From: Siphlonurus alternatus
Taxonomy: Eukaryota; Arthropoda; Insecta; Ephemeroptera; Siphlonuridae
Assembly: GCA_949825025.1 (NCBI GenBank)
Contig: OX463788.1
Span: forward strand, 36,400,390 to 36,464,389
Reading direction: 5' to 3'
Length of the DNA stretch: 64,000 nt
Below the pieces are notes generated by a model. The model saw nothing but the letters and a program-made list of their open reading frames with translations, was not told the origin of the DNA and searched no databases. Of the stretch, positions 27,752 through 39,641 are shown piece by piece (position 1 is the first letter of the stretch; each line of letters starts with the position of its first letter). The position numbers and the translations under genes are program-made.

Positions 27752-28050
27752 TCACATAATATATATTCAAATTTTTTATTCAGTCGTTTAGGTTGTACAT
27801 TAACGAACTTAGATCATGTCAATTACAAAAAACAAATAAACAGACAAAGCAAAAACACAACAAAATAATCACAGCAATATATATATAGTGCACACAAATA
27901 ACATACAATTACATTTCTGCATTTCAACTATATATCTGAGAATATTATATTTAAATATTTATTACCATATTTATGATAAATAAATTAACATAAATTTTTA
28001 TATTTATTTGAAAGATCAGAAATCTTATGATGTACATACACGTACTAATA
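27748..28050 (-). mobile_element. Possible LINE 3' end next to the TA array
   Basis: On the minus strand the sequence ends ...GACTGAATAAAAAATTTGAATAT and runs into the TA array. The TTGAAT-type tail resembles those at 6948 and 45090. No coding part is visible, so this is tentative. Confidence 0.35.
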
Positions 28051-28054
28051 TTAA

Positions 28055-28715
28055 AGTAGAGTGAGCGATTTCATTTTTTTGAATATTTTATTTTCTAAAA
28101 ATAGTTTAACTCGCCCTCTATTGAGAAATGAAAACCAAACGATTCCATCTCAAATAGCTTCACCACAAAAAATTCCCAAAGTTGGTGTTTCGGAGGCCTT
28201 TTAACATGTATCCTTATGGAACAGAAAACAGCTTTTTACTCTAACTTCGTCTGAACTATGGTACCAATTAAAAAATACATGCGTAATCTATGATGAATTC
28301 TTTAATGGATTTTCAAAAAAATTAAAACAATTATGCAGCCGTTTTTTCCGGAAAAAATCTTGAAAATCCTTATGGGAATTAACCCGCAAAAATTTCAATA
28401 TTTTCCCTCGGTAAAAAAAAAATTATTTGAAAATCCATTAAAGAATTCATCATAGCTAGATTACGTACGTATTTTTTAATTGGTACCATTACATAGTTCA
28501 GACAAAGTTGGAGTAAAAAGCTGTTTTCTGTTCCATAAGGGGCATAAGGATGCATGTTAAAGGCCTCCGAAACACTAACTTTGGGAATTTTTTGTGGTGA
28601 AGCTATTTGAGATGGATTTTTTTGGTTTTCATTTCTCAATAGAATTAAGGCAGGTCGTTAAAAACTATTTTTAGAAAATAAAATATTCCAAAAAAATGAA
28701 ATCGCTCACTCTACT
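28055..28715. mobile_element. TTAA foldback (family C, AGTAGAGTGAGCGA), about 0.66 kb
   Basis: Bounded by TTAA at 28051-28054 and 28716-28719. The ends AGTAGAGTGAGCGATTTCAT and ATGAAATCGCTCACTCTACT are exact inverses, and arms of roughly 310 bp pair nearly throughout. A right-truncated copy is at 60283 to about 61070. No protein is encoded; the 86-codon frame in the right arm is an artefact. Confidence 0.93.
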
Positions 28716-28719
28716 TTAA

Positions 28720-29309
28720 AGAGGAGTCAGCGAGTTGAGTGCGCAGTGCATGACGGGAATGACGTCACGCACTATATATGTGCATACGAAAAAGTTACGT
28801 CGGCTCCTCAAAAGCTGCGCAGTAGAAATTTATGCAAGTTGCGCAATACGAGCATCTGCTGAAGTTATAGTGTTGTTGATCCCGTTGATCCAGTCAGCTG
28901 TTAACCCGTAGACCGCAACATTTGAAATGAAAATTTGCCTCGGATTTTGGTATTGTATCAGAATTTTCTCAAAATTTTTATGAAGGGCTAATAAAGGTTA
29001 TGACACTTTCTGATTCACCATAATATGTTCTATCTTAGAATATTTTTTAAACACATTTTACGGGAGATTGCGAAAGAAATTAAAGTTCGAATAAAAAAGA
29101 AGCCACGTTTTTCGAGCGTTAGCATGGAGTAGATGGACGAAGTCATCGACTTTTAGACCCAAATGCTCAGAATTTTTACGAAGGACGGTCTCAACTGATT
29201 TCAGATGCTTTTATTTATGGTAATTATGGTGCTCCAAAGTAACTTTTTACATGCAAGAGAATGAGCTTTACCATCGGTCAATTTTTCGCTCACTCTACTT
29301 TAATTATAT
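28720..29309. mobile_element. Possible further family-C-like element or remnant
   Basis: The stretch starts just after the TTAA of the previous element with AGAGGAGTCAGCGAG and ends CGCTCACTCTACTTTAA, so its ends resemble diverged family C termini. The interior does not fold obviously and carries one CRE palindrome (28760-28767). The boundaries are uncertain. Confidence 0.35.
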
Positions 29310-29531
29310 CAAGGTTGGCTTTATACAGGTTAAGCCACGTGCGTATTTCGTGCGTAATTTTTCCACTATTTCCAGGACCCATTGCACCGCGAAAATTCAA
29401 AAATATAGCATTGCATCATGGGCGCATTCAAAGTTTCGCGGCACGATGGGTCCTGGAATACTTGAATCTGATTGGTTAAGCCCGTTAACATTGGTCAAAT
29501 CGGAGGCTTAACCTGTATAAAGCCAACCTTG
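29310..29531. mobile_element. hAT-type MITE (CAAGGTTGGCTTTATAC), copy 1
   Basis: A 222-bp element flanked by a perfect 8-bp duplication AATTATAT (29302-29309 and 29532-29539), the size typical of hAT transposons. The ends CAAGGTTGGCTTTATACAGG and CCTGTATAAAGCCAACCTTG are exact inverses. The interior also folds (GACCCATTGCACCGCGAAA against TTTCGCGGCACGATGGGTC). Overlapping 72- and 86-codon frames are artefacts. A second copy is at 31977-32340. Confidence 0.95.
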
Positions 29532-29568
29532 AATTATATATTAGAAGTTCCTATATTTCTATAGTTAA

Positions 29569-30224
29569 AGTAAAGTGCGCGCTAGAAAAAAAAGTTGAGT
29601 TAGTATTTTCTAAAAATAGTTCAAGTAGTCCTCCATATCAAACCAAAATTCAAAAAATTCTATCTCAAATAGGTTTGCCAGAAAAAAATTCCAAAGTCAG
29701 AGTGAACGCGTCGCTTAACATGGGGCCTTACCTGACAAAAACCCTCGAATATCTCGAAAAAATACACCGTTAGGTGGTATGAAAAAAATATAGTGATGTT
29801 CTATGACCCAAGCTTTAACCAAAAACCGATTAAAAAAAAAATCTCTCGAATCCATTTTTCCGTAAAAAAATAATAAAAAATCTTATGGGAATTAACATGG
29901 TAGATTTTCTTGATTTTTTTACGGAAAAATGGATTCGAGAGAATTTTTTTTTAATCGGTTTTTGGTTAAAACTTGGGTCATAGAACATCACTATATTTTT
30001 TTCATACCACCTAACGGTGTATTTTTTCGAGATATTCGAGGGTTTTTGTCAGGTAAGGCCCCATGTTAAGCGACGCGTTCACTCTGACTTTGGAATTTTT
30101 TTCTGGCAAACTTATTTGAGATAGAATTTTTTGAATTTTGGTTTGATATGGAGGACTACTTGAACTATTTTTAGAAAATACTAACTCAACTTTTTTTTCT
30201 AGCGCGCACTTTAGTCACTTTACT
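29569..30224. mobile_element. TTAA foldback (family D, AGTAAAGTGCGCGCTAG)
   Basis: Bounded by TTAA at 29565-29568 and 30225-30228. Arms of about 310 bp pair nearly perfectly, for example AAAGTGCGCGCTAGAAAAAA at the left against TTTTTTCTAGCGCGCACTTT at the right. The right end has about 10 extra bp (AGTCACTTTA). There is no coding capacity. Confidence 0.92.
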
Positions 30225-30933
30225 TTAAATTCCTATTTAAAATATGGCCAGAAATTTTTCCAACTTGGCCGATCGAGCTTCACTGTAACTGAGAGTGGCG
30301 GCGCCACTGAATCGCAGCGGCACGGCTCGGTTCTCGCTGCATGGTTATTATATTAGCTGCATGGGCAATTTCAGTCAGCCAAGGTGGCTGGATAGTAAGG
30401 CGGGGACACGGAGCTGCTGCCCCCTCGCGGCCAGTGAGGAACTACAAAAAAACAGCTGACGATCGCTTTTTTGGCAAGGGGGGGCGACTTTCTAGCTTCC
30501 TAATGTTATAGTGTGTTGGTCAATTTCAAGAGTTGCATTTCTGTGTGACGACACAGACGCCCTGGCTCTTATAGCCTCCTGATTCGCTCTCTGTGATCAC
30601 GTGATGCAGCTGCTGCTATAGCAGCTGTTCGCTGTACCAACCTACAGGCGTCAAATTCCAATAGAGTTAGGGATATTTTTTTTATAATTTTTATTCAACT
30701 TCGTTTTTCATATAACGTCTACCAAATAAATGTTGCTTACAATTACAATTCCCATTAGCCTGTTGTTATGCTTATTTTGCTACTATTCATTGTATTCAGC
30801 GCAGTATTGACTGATCAAATTTAACATTGTTAGTGCCTATAGTGACGTCATAGACGCCCGTTTCAAACGTCAGTTAGTGGAACCGCGCTCGGCGAGGCTA
30901 CAGCGCCACCTACCGGATAGCCTCTCTATTTAA

Positions 30934-31298
30934 GGTAGAGATAATACAAATCAGCTGGCCCAATGCTAAAAAAATCCCATTCATAAAAATTCTGAAAAAA
31001 ATTTAAAGTGTTCTCCTCTACATCCCCTATCAGTAGGTAAAATATCAGGTATACAAAAACGAGCTAGTTTTCGAGTTATTAATTTTTAAAGTTGACTAAT
31101 TTAACATGGAAGTTCCATTTCTCCATGTTAAATTAGTCAACTTTAAAAATTCATAACTCAAAAACTAGCTCGTTTTTGTATACCTGATATTTTACCTACT
31201 GATAGGGGATGTAGAGGAGAACATTTTAATTTTTTTTCATAATTTTTATGAATGGGATTTTTTTAGCATTGGACCAGCTGATCCGTATTATCTCTACC
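30934..31298. mobile_element. TTAA foldback MITE (family A), copy 2
   Basis: A 365-bp element bounded by TTAA (30930-30933 and 31299-31302). The ends GGTAGAGATAATA and TATTATCTCTACC are exact inverses, and the body is closely similar to the copy at 24625-24990. It is nested inside the large foldback. Confidence 0.93.
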
Positions 31299-31976
31299 TT
31301 AATATTAACTCTATGTTTTTTGGATCCAATTTCATCCGCGAAAAATTCAAACGACGTGTAATAGAAATCCATGAACATCGGGCCGATGAACCATTAAAAT
31401 TCTTTTAAATTGAGTCTATCTTCTTCAGAATTTAAAATAGAGTTTATTTCTATCACAATTTTACCCACATTTATACGGGTCTTTCACCATACGTCACAAA
31501 ACAATATGACGTCATAATTGTGTAGGCAAAACATTGTTAGCGGCATAGCAAATACGTGTTAAAGTTAGTATTGAAATTCATTTCTCCTGACGATTCATAT
31601 CATTTCTCGTAGAATTTTCTATCATAAATGGTAACAAGAAGAACCAATGCTAATGAAAAAAAATATTTGGCGACCGAAACTGTTATGAGAAAAGAGGTGT
31701 AGTGAGTTACGTTAACACGCACAGCATAGGATTTTAGGGTTTTCTGCCTACATCCCGAAGCTCTTCGGGCGGCTTCGGGCATCTCCGTGCTACCCAAAAT
31801 GTAAACATGAAATTCCCGTATACTGTAAATAAGACTTTTGAGTCTTTTGACGGCTTTTCCAGTTCCATCGTTTGAATTTTTCGCGGATGAAATTGGCTCC
31901 AAAAACGCGATCTTCAACTGTTTATTTGTAGTTCCTCACTGGCCGCGAGGGGGCAGCAGCTCCGTGTCCCCACCTT

Positions 31977-32340
31977 CAAGGTTGGCTTTATCAAGGTTGG
32001 CTTTATCAAGGTTGGCTTTATCAAGGTTGGCTTTATCAAGGTTTTGGCTTTATCAAGGTTGGCTTTATCAAGGTTGGCTTTATCAAGGACAAGGTTGGCT
32101 TTATCAAGGTTGGCTTTATACAGGTTAAGCCACGTGCGTATTTCATGCGTCATTTTTCCACTATTTCCAGGACCCATTGCACCGCGAAAATTCAAAAATA
32201 GCATTGCATCATGGGCGCATTCAAAGTTTCGCGGCACGATGGGTCCTGGAATACTTGAATCTGATTGGCTAAGCCCGTTAACATTGGTCAAATCGGAGGC
32301 TTAACCTGTATTAAGCCAACCTTGTATTAAGCCAACCTTG
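31977..32340. mobile_element. hAT-type MITE, copy 2, with amplified terminal repeat
   Basis: Flanked by a perfect 8-bp duplication CCCACCTT (31969-31976 and 32341-32348). The body (from about 32104) matches copy 1 at 29310-29531. The left terminus is expanded into about nine tandem copies of a 15-bp unit, AAGGTTGGCTTTATC (31978 to about 32117, two with small insertions), and the right terminus holds two copies of its inverse. It encodes no protein. Confidence 0.95.
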
Positions 32341-32412
32341 CCCACCTTCAGGGAAGCTAGAGACCTAGGAGGGGAAGTGACACGGATAAGACCCATGCAT
32401 GTATAAGGCTCG

Positions 32413-32480
32413 GCCAATCAGAGTGCGTAATTTTTGTCACGTGACAGCAATTACGCCCGGTGATTGGATAAAAAGTTGAA
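32413..32480. promoter_or_regulatory. CCAAT boxes and palindromic E-box
   Basis: GGCCAATCAGAG (32411-32422), the perfect palindrome GTCACGTGAC (32436-32445) and an inverted CCAAT (GTGATTGGAT, about 32461-32470) lie within 60 bp. The arrangement looks promoter-like but lies inside the large foldback, with no recognised gene beside it. Confidence 0.25.
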
Positions 32481-32655
32481 CAGTAAACGCGCGAAATTTG
32501 AAAATAGGCGATCGTGACTGCACCATGATAAATAGAGCTACCATGCCCACATATATCCAGCCACCTTGAGTCAGCAAGAACCGGGCCGTGCCGAACATTT
32601 AGCAGCGCTGCCACTCTCAGAAACAGTCTCAGACTCTGATCAAATCCCTGGCCAT

Positions 32656-33480
32656 AAGACACGGAGCAGGTCTCTGTATTATAGTCTGTACTCTGTAGGG
32701 TCTCTATTCTCTGCCTGATATATTATATGTATAATGTATAATATATATTCTAATAATTATAATTCCAACTTTTACAACTCTTTGAAAAGTAGCGCTAGAT
32801 CTAAAAAAAAAAAAAAAAAAAAAATCAAGGAATTCTAAGAAAAAGTGAATCACGCTATGCGTTGAGGGTTGAATTCAGCAGACAGCAGGGGGAAAGCACA
32901 GAAAAAAAATCATAAAATACCATCAAATTGGTATAAACAAAGTTTCCTAATGCGGTTACTACTGTTACTAGAGTGAAGCAAGACTATTGATCAATGTTTT
33001 AACTTAAAAGCAGCCTAACCATAAAAAGAAAAATCACAACAATCATGAAAATGATGTAATCTCTGCTGTGGTAAGGATTCTGACAGTATGCATATGATAC
33101 TGTATGCATACAGTACATACATATATTATTATACTGTACAGTATAATTATATATTTTACATATCATATGCCTACTGTACGTATACTGTATGCATATCAGA
33201 AACTAAGATACTATATCATATATGTTATAATATATTACATCCTTATGCATTGAGCACTGCATACTTCTGTCTACATAGTCTATTTTATTTTTAAGCTAGC
33301 GAAACATAATGTATGTATGATACTGTATGCATACTTCATTACAGAATATTTAAATCAGTATGCATAATAATTATGCATAATGCAAAATTTAATTATTTCA
33401 TTGACACTGACTCAAACGCTGAAACTAAAATGATTTTCCAAAAGAGCCCTAAGAGTCATTGTCCATCAATTCAATCAATT
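32656..33480. other. Spacer with GTATGCATAC palindromes
   Basis: An A-run at 32803-32824, then repeated ACTGTATGCATACAGTA-type palindromes (about 33087-33340). No gene seen. Confidence 0.4.
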
Positions 33481-33946
33481 AATAGGTGACTTGTCCTTAC
33501 ACTGATCGTCGCCATCTGTGCGAGTGGCGCTGCAACTTCGTGTACGGTCAAAGCATGTAGAAACGAAATAATACATTGCGAAGATGGGGGAAAAATTTTG
33601 TGAACCGCGAGTTAGGTACGAAAGAAAATAAAAATTTAACGTTTTTCACTGCCAAAACGTGGTATAACTATTCTAGTTTGCTTCAGTGCAATTGTTTTCA
33701 CCCTAGCACTGCTCAATTCCAAATACTAGCGAGATAAAGACAACTACCTCGGGCCACCGCGGCTCGTGTGTGACGCCATGCTGCCAAGCGATTCTGCGAT
33801 TGGTCGACCACAGAGCAGCCATTGATGGATTAGAACGGCATGACGTCATGCTGTCAAGTGATTGGTTGACTTTGAACTGCAAGTTGCAAAAAGTTGCAGC
33901 GCCACTCACAGATGGCGAGGATCAGTGTAAGGACAAGTCACCTATT
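33481..33946. mobile_element. Foldback element (AATAGGTGACTTGTCC termini)
   Basis: AATAGGTGACTTGTCCTTAC at 33481 is exactly inverted as GTAAGGACAAGTCACCTATT ending at 33946. Pairing extends about 60 bp inward (CGCCATCTGTG / CACAGATGGCG). A CRE palindrome is at 33841-33848. No clear target duplication was found. Confidence 0.85.
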
Positions 33947-34052
33947 GTCTATAAAAAATTGACTATCCTTGTATGCATATGTGTATATAAATGTAAATTC
34001 ATACAGTATATATCCATATATATAGATTACCTTGGTAGCGTTATTTCTTTAA

Positions 34053-34471
34053 AGGGGTACCAAAGTGAATACTTTTTTCACATGTTCGGGCAGCTACAAA
34101 TTATTCTAACATCTCTGTGGCTCCATATTTACGTATGATGCCTGGTTATTTTACAATTAATTATTTAGTTTGAAAAGTGAGTTTGAAAACCGTTGGTTGA
34201 TTCAAGCATGCCCGCGGCCGCAGCGGCCGATGATACGACAAGAAGGGGGCGGGAGGAGGTTCCCCCGATTCGCGGGAGATTCTCGTCGTATCAGCGGCTG
34301 CTGCTGGAGCGCATCGGCTTGAATCAACCAACGGTTATCAAACTCACTTTTCAAACTAAATAATTAATTGCAAAGTAACTAGGCATTGTACGAAAATATT
34401 GAGCCACAGGGATATCAGAATAATTTGTAGCTGCCCGAATATGTAAACAAAGTATTCACTTTGGTACCCCT
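34053..34471. mobile_element. TTAA foldback (family E, AGGGGTACCAAAGTG)
   Basis: A 419-bp element bounded by TTAA (34049-34052 and 34472-34475). The ends AGGGGTACCAAAGTGAATAC and GTATTCACTTTGGTACCCCT are exact inverses. Inner arms pair through TTTGAAAAGTGAGTTTGA / TCAAACTCACTTTTCAAA up to a GC-rich centre with CGGCCGCAGCGGCCG. Confidence 0.92.
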
Positions 34472-34475
34472 TTAA

Positions 34476-35161
34476 TGAGAGTTGTTAAGAATCATTCATA
34501 CTACAAGCAGAGTATATGAGCTAATATGGAGCCCATTTACTATATGTCATACTGAATCATTTTAAAGAAATTGGTTCTGTGATTGTATGCCCATTACAGT
34601 GCTTTTTTAGTTTATATGAGATGTGTCCATATTTACAGTACATATGCATTTTATGCCAATAGCCCAATGCATATTGTATATTTACATTTCTGCTCTAGGA
34701 GTAATAGTATAATATAAATATAACCCAACAGCTTTATTTTTTCTTCAATTTTACATCAACAAAAATTAACTACAAAAAAAAAAAAAAAAAAAAAAAGTGG
34801 CAAGCAAAATATAAATTAGTATTAGTATTATTCTGAGGATTCTAATTTACGGACCATTAATTCACATACTGTACTATAGCTTAAAGAAAAGCAGAAAGCG
34901 AGCTCGAGTCTAACCTAAAAATCTTTGCTTTCTTATGGCACTGTCCACTGGAAAAGCAAAGCATACAAGCAGACGGCAAAGCAAGGAAGCAAATATAAAA
35001 TGATTTTGACTTTCTGCTTCCTTGCTCTGCATGTTTTGTTTTGAGTGTGGATGGGCCTTTGCAAGTCACACCACATTCCTTGCTCATTGATTGAACTGAA
35101 GGCTGTGAGAAAGTAATAATGAACAGGATAACAAAATACAATATGTACCAGACAATCCACT
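34476..35161. other. Spacer, nothing recognised
   Basis: AT-rich DNA with an A-run at about 34774-34796 and a small local inverted repeat near 34925-35035 (TTTGCTTTC...GCAAAGC...CTTGCTCTGC). Confidence 0.4.
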
Positions 35162-35165
35162 TTAA

Positions 35166-35512
35166 GGGTAAGGTAACGCCACCAATGTTAAAAAAAATCC
35201 TTCTCACAAAAATTCTGAAAAAAATTTAAAATGTTCTCCTCTATACCCCCTATCAGTACCTAAAATATCAGGTATACAAATACGATCTAGTTTTTGAGTT
35301 ATAAATTTTTAAAGTTGACTACTTTAACATGGAGAAATGAAACTCCCATGTTAAATTGGTCAACTTTAAAAATTCATAACTCAAAAACTAGATCGTATTT
35401 GTATACCTGATATTTTAGCTACTGATAGGGGGTGTAGAGGAGAACATTTTAAATTTTTTTCAGAATTTTTGTGAGAGGGATTTTTTTTAACATTGGTGGC
35501 GTTACCTTACCC
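35166..35512. mobile_element. TTAA foldback MITE (family A', GGGTAAGGTAACGCC), copy 1
   Basis: A 347-bp element bounded by TTAA (35162-35165 and 35513-35516). The ends GGGTAAGGTAACGCCACCAA and TTGGTGGCGTTACCTTACCC are exact inverses. The body is clearly related to family A. A second copy is at 50262-50690. Confidence 0.93.
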
Positions 35513-35596
35513 TTAAAGCTGTGTTAGAAGATGTTAGAGAAAGGACTTCTTTTCTACCATGTATACATATTTCATGTTATTGTATTTTTGAGTACA

Positions 35597-35975
35597 CTGT
35601 ACACCCAACACCAAATCTATTGCGAAAATCTCGGGGAGTGTGCCCGAACTTTGAACGGCACAAAAAAGCAAGTGTTTCCCCAGACGGTCATAAAATAATG
35701 TCATTCCAAGAGAATCATTAACTAACTCTATTGCCGCGGGGAAGGAGGCAAACAATAGATCGAATATTGATGGTGTATGCTTCATTAACCTTCAATATTC
35801 CGTCTATTGTCTAGCTTCGCCGCCTCCTTCCCCGCGGCATAGAGTTAGTTAATGCTTTTCTTGGAATGTCATTATTTTATGACCATCTAAGGAGACACCT
35901 GCTTCTTTGTGCCGTTCAAAGTTCGAGGCACACTCCCCGAGATTTTCACATTAGATGTAGCGTTGGGTGTACAAT
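35597..35975. mobile_element. Foldback element immediately upstream of KIF3A
   Basis: TGTACACCCAACACC on the left faces GCGTTGGGTGTACA on the right, with inner pairing such as CTCGGGGAGTGTGCC / GGCACACTCCCCGAG and AACTCTATTGCCGCGGGGAAG / CTTCCCCGCGGCATAGAGTT. It ends about 70 bp before the first recognised KIF3A exon, so the KIF3A promoter must lie in, across or beyond it. No target duplication was identified. Confidence 0.85.
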
Positions 35976-36044
35976 ACATTCCCCCTCTCCTCATACTAAT
36001 TGTTATTATTATTTATTATTATTATTATTTTTTTGCATTTTCAG

Positions 36045-36097
36045 AACACGTGCTGCAACTGCTGGAATAAGTTTTTTGGGATCAATTGCCACCCATG
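36045..36097 (+). promoter_or_regulatory. KIF3A: KIF3A first recognised exon (5' UTR and start codon)
   Basis: A T-rich tract and TTTTCAG precede 36045, so this may be an internal 5' UTR exon with a further non-coding exon upstream; it could also lie within the first exon. An E-box (CACGTG) is at its start. The ATG is the last codon and is followed directly by the donor GTAAGT. Confidence 0.6.
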
Positions 36098-39000
36098 GTA
36101 AGTTAATTACACTTCCTTAAATCTTTGCTTTCATTAACCCAGTATATGTGTATATAAAGTGTACACTGTAAAGTATAGAGTTGTTTGCTGTTTTTGTTTA
36201 CGAGGAAAAATAGCATAGCAGGTATATGGACGGTCAGGAGGATAGAAAGAAGAAAGTGGAGGTCCAGCTACTATGACATTAGATAGGAGAAATGACAAAA
36301 ATAAATAGAAAACAATAGTTTTGATTGTTCTATAATGATAGGATTTTTTTACACTACTGTATCTATCGTTTATTGGCGTATTTTTAAAATTGTTCAAGCC
36401 TGATTTATTTTGTTCAATAAAGTGAAAAAAATCAATATGTAATTTGTTTATATACTAGTCTGTGTATTCTGGTCCTCCATAGGGCAGTCTAACTTACAGG
36501 GGCATGATGTCAGCGCAATCAGCTCTATACTAACAACATCAATATTATTATCTGGATGACTTGACAATACTTTTAAACCTTTGAATTACAGTGCAGTATC
36601 TTTGATTAAACAAAGTAGCCTTATATTACAGTATGGATGATGTTAAATTGTAGTTACAGTCAAACAGATCTTAGATTACCTATAGACTATATGGCGCCTA
36701 GCTTTGAGACTGTCTAGCTGTATATCTGGATGGGAGGGATAAAGCAAAACACGATCGCCGCGCAGTCGAATCTGCATGTAAACCAAGATCTGTAAGATCG
36801 TATTTAGGTGTTTGTGAATCCAACACTGAAGTACATTGTTTTAAAGATTAAATTAAATTGAGTTACAGTATCTTTATTGTAGCTTTTGCTATTAAATATA
36901 TATTGGTGGTACAGTAATATAAAATTAAATTAATTTAACATACTGTACTAATTTTTATATAATTTATGTATTTACTGTATATACAGTATTACATATATAA
37001 GATTAAAATTTTTGTTAAGTTTTATTTTAATGATCTGGCTCCCTATGTATATCAGAGAACTTAGTAGAAAAGTTTGGTTCTTGTTACAATATCATGTTAA
37101 AATTATATTATAATACTAACAGAACTGTGAGTATCATGAGTGCATAGTTGTAAAGTTAGTCATAACTTAACCCTTTGTCCCCTGATATTTTACAGGCTTT
37201 ATCGTCCAAGCAAGAGGGTGTTCGAGTGGTGGTGCGATGTCGTCCAATGAGCGATGATGAGTTAAGAGCTGGATTCACTTCGTGAGTTATAAAAAATAAT
37301 TATACTGTAGTCTGATGATAACACTTTTTTTTCCACTGTCTTGTTATGTACAGTGAAAAATTTCTCATGATAAATATTAACCAATGTTCTTTTGCTCAAT
37401 AAACATTAAATTTATATTATAATATTAATATCATTAACCAAAATCTATAGATAAGATTCAGGTACACAGTTTTTGTTATCACAGACATTAAGTAAAAGAT
37501 GTCAAAAACATCTTTAAAAGTGTGAAATATATGATCCAAAGATTAAAAAAGAAAAGAAAATATAGTTAAAAAGAGGAACCAGGCACACTTTTTATGTTTG
37601 GAGTGCCTTCAGCCATAAGAATTAACAGTGCAACGTTGTTACTCTTTGATACCTACTACCATTTCAGCAGGGGCTATTTAAATAGAATTATAATAAAAAT
37701 ATGAATACCTGCCCAGTATCACAGAATAGATGTGAAATCTCTGATTATTTGTTTGCCTACAGCTTGGGCTTTAACTTCTAATTTTCTGCTGCAGCTCACT
37801 TTATATATGATTAGCTTATAAATGATGAATAGTTAGTAAACATCTAGAGCTCCTAGAGCTAACTTTAAATGACTAGAGTTTGTTTATATCAAAGTAAAAA
37901 AAAAACAAAGCAATCTCACCATGAAAAAAAAAAAAAAAAAAAAAAAAAAACGGGTACAGTGTATAAGAAGCGCCACGAGATCGTTGGGTTGCCTACTTAC
38001 ACAATAACGCTCAGCTGTTTACCTCCCCTCCCTTCCCCTACTGTTGTTTTACAGAAAGCATAAAACCATTGAAAAAAAATAAAAATGTTAGAAAAATTGA
38101 CTTTGTTGCCAGGTATAAATTATATAAGGACACGAAAATGTAGTTTGTGTATTCTTTATAAACTACCAGATAAAATGGAAATGATATAAATGTAATAATT
38201 GCCGTATATAATTTATAGTTATTTTTTCTCTACATTTCCTTCCCTTACAAGCTGCTGATGCAACACACAAAGACTATTGAAATTTTCCCTAAATAACAGA
38301 TCTTGTATAATTCTGTAATTTCTGTCCCTCATATCCGGGCTCTTTCCTTCTTTATCACATGTTTTTGTTGTTTCATCAGCAAAGTGGCAAAAACCTTTTG
38401 TTTAATGTTTCAATACATAATTATTTGTTTGAATGTGATATTTTTTTTTAACAATTTCCTGCTAGTTCATCTAAAATTACCCTAGAAAAGAAACCAGCAA
38501 TTCTTAATTTTGAATAAACAACTCTTTTTCTTCTTCCTATTACTTTTTATTATTTTTTTTTCTTCCCCTCTTTTTTATTAGAAGGATTGTTGTTTTTCAG
38601 TATCATTAATGAAATTGGCATTACTTTAAGAACTCTATGTAATGAAGTAATATTACATTAATAAATATATTTTTTTTGCTAGTGTAGCTTTTTAATTGTC
38701 AAAGGTTATTATATCCTTGGTTCTTATAAACCTTAATGTATTTCAAATGTGGTAATATCCTGTCTCTGTTGGCAGTGTGGTGAAGATACACCAAGACCGA
38801 GGAGTTGTGGAGGTGCTCAGTCCAGGCAGCAAAGTTGATGCTCCAAAAAGAGAGTTCACTTATGATGCAGTCTATGGAGAAGAGTAAGTTTTCCTCTCTC
38901 TCAATCTCCCCCTTTTTTTATATCATATTTATTTAAATTCCGTGTGTTCTTTTATTGCTTTCTTTTAAATCCCAAGACTTCTTGTAAATGATAAATGCCT

Positions 39001-39200
39001 GCTCCAAATGTAAATGAAAATAAAAAGTCACATCTTTGTCTTAGAATGCTAGCAAAGACGGATTCAGGGGTGTTGGAAGGGGAGAGGCAATGGGGGTGAA
39101 TTCCCCAAAAGGTGCCAAAATACACTAACGGTGTTGCCACCGCCCTTCCACCCCACCCCCCTTCCACCACAAATTTAATATTATGGGACAGGGCATCCCC

Positions 39201-39287
<87 letters not shown>

Positions 39288-39608
39288 TTGTAGTTGCAAT
39301 TCTGAGAAGGCTATATATAAAACATGTTAATTATTGAAAACAACATTTTTTTTTTCTTTTTTTTTTTTTTTTTTACTAAATGCATAAAGTGGCTGATATT
39401 GATCTGATCTTTATTGTTCCATTCTCTGTGAAAGTCAAAAAACATGTTACTGTCCAATCACTAAATACCTCATCTTTAGTTCCAGACAGCAAGATCTGTA
39501 TGTTGAAGCATTCCACCCTCTGGTTGAATCTGTTATGCATGGCTTTAATGGAACCATATTTGCCTATGGCCAGACTGGAAGTGGTAAAACATACACTATG
39601 GAAGGTAA

Positions 39609-39641
<33 letters not shown>

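Larger units (their letters stand above)
30245..32655. mobile_element. Large composite foldback with nested insertions
   Basis: Left-arm blocks recur inverted on the right. GAGAGTGGCGGCGCC...GCACGGCTCGGTTCTCGCTG (about 30290-30340) matches the inverse of 32570-32625. The GGGGACACGGAGCTGCTGCC-to-GAGGAACTAC block (about 30403-30445) matches the inverse of 31926-31970. ATTTCATCCGCGAAAAATTC (about 31326-31345) matches the inverse of 31865-31890. The left arm carries about 0.8 kb absent from the right arm, including the TTAA MITE at 30934-31298. The right arm is interrupted by the hAT MITE at 31977-32340. CRE palindromes lie at 30843-30850 and 31507-31514. The outer ends are approximate. Confidence 0.75.

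Noticed and set aside
31838..32304. Repetitive protein with ALSRLALSRL repeats
   Set aside because: The repeats are a translation of the 15-bp tandem terminal repeat of the hAT MITE.
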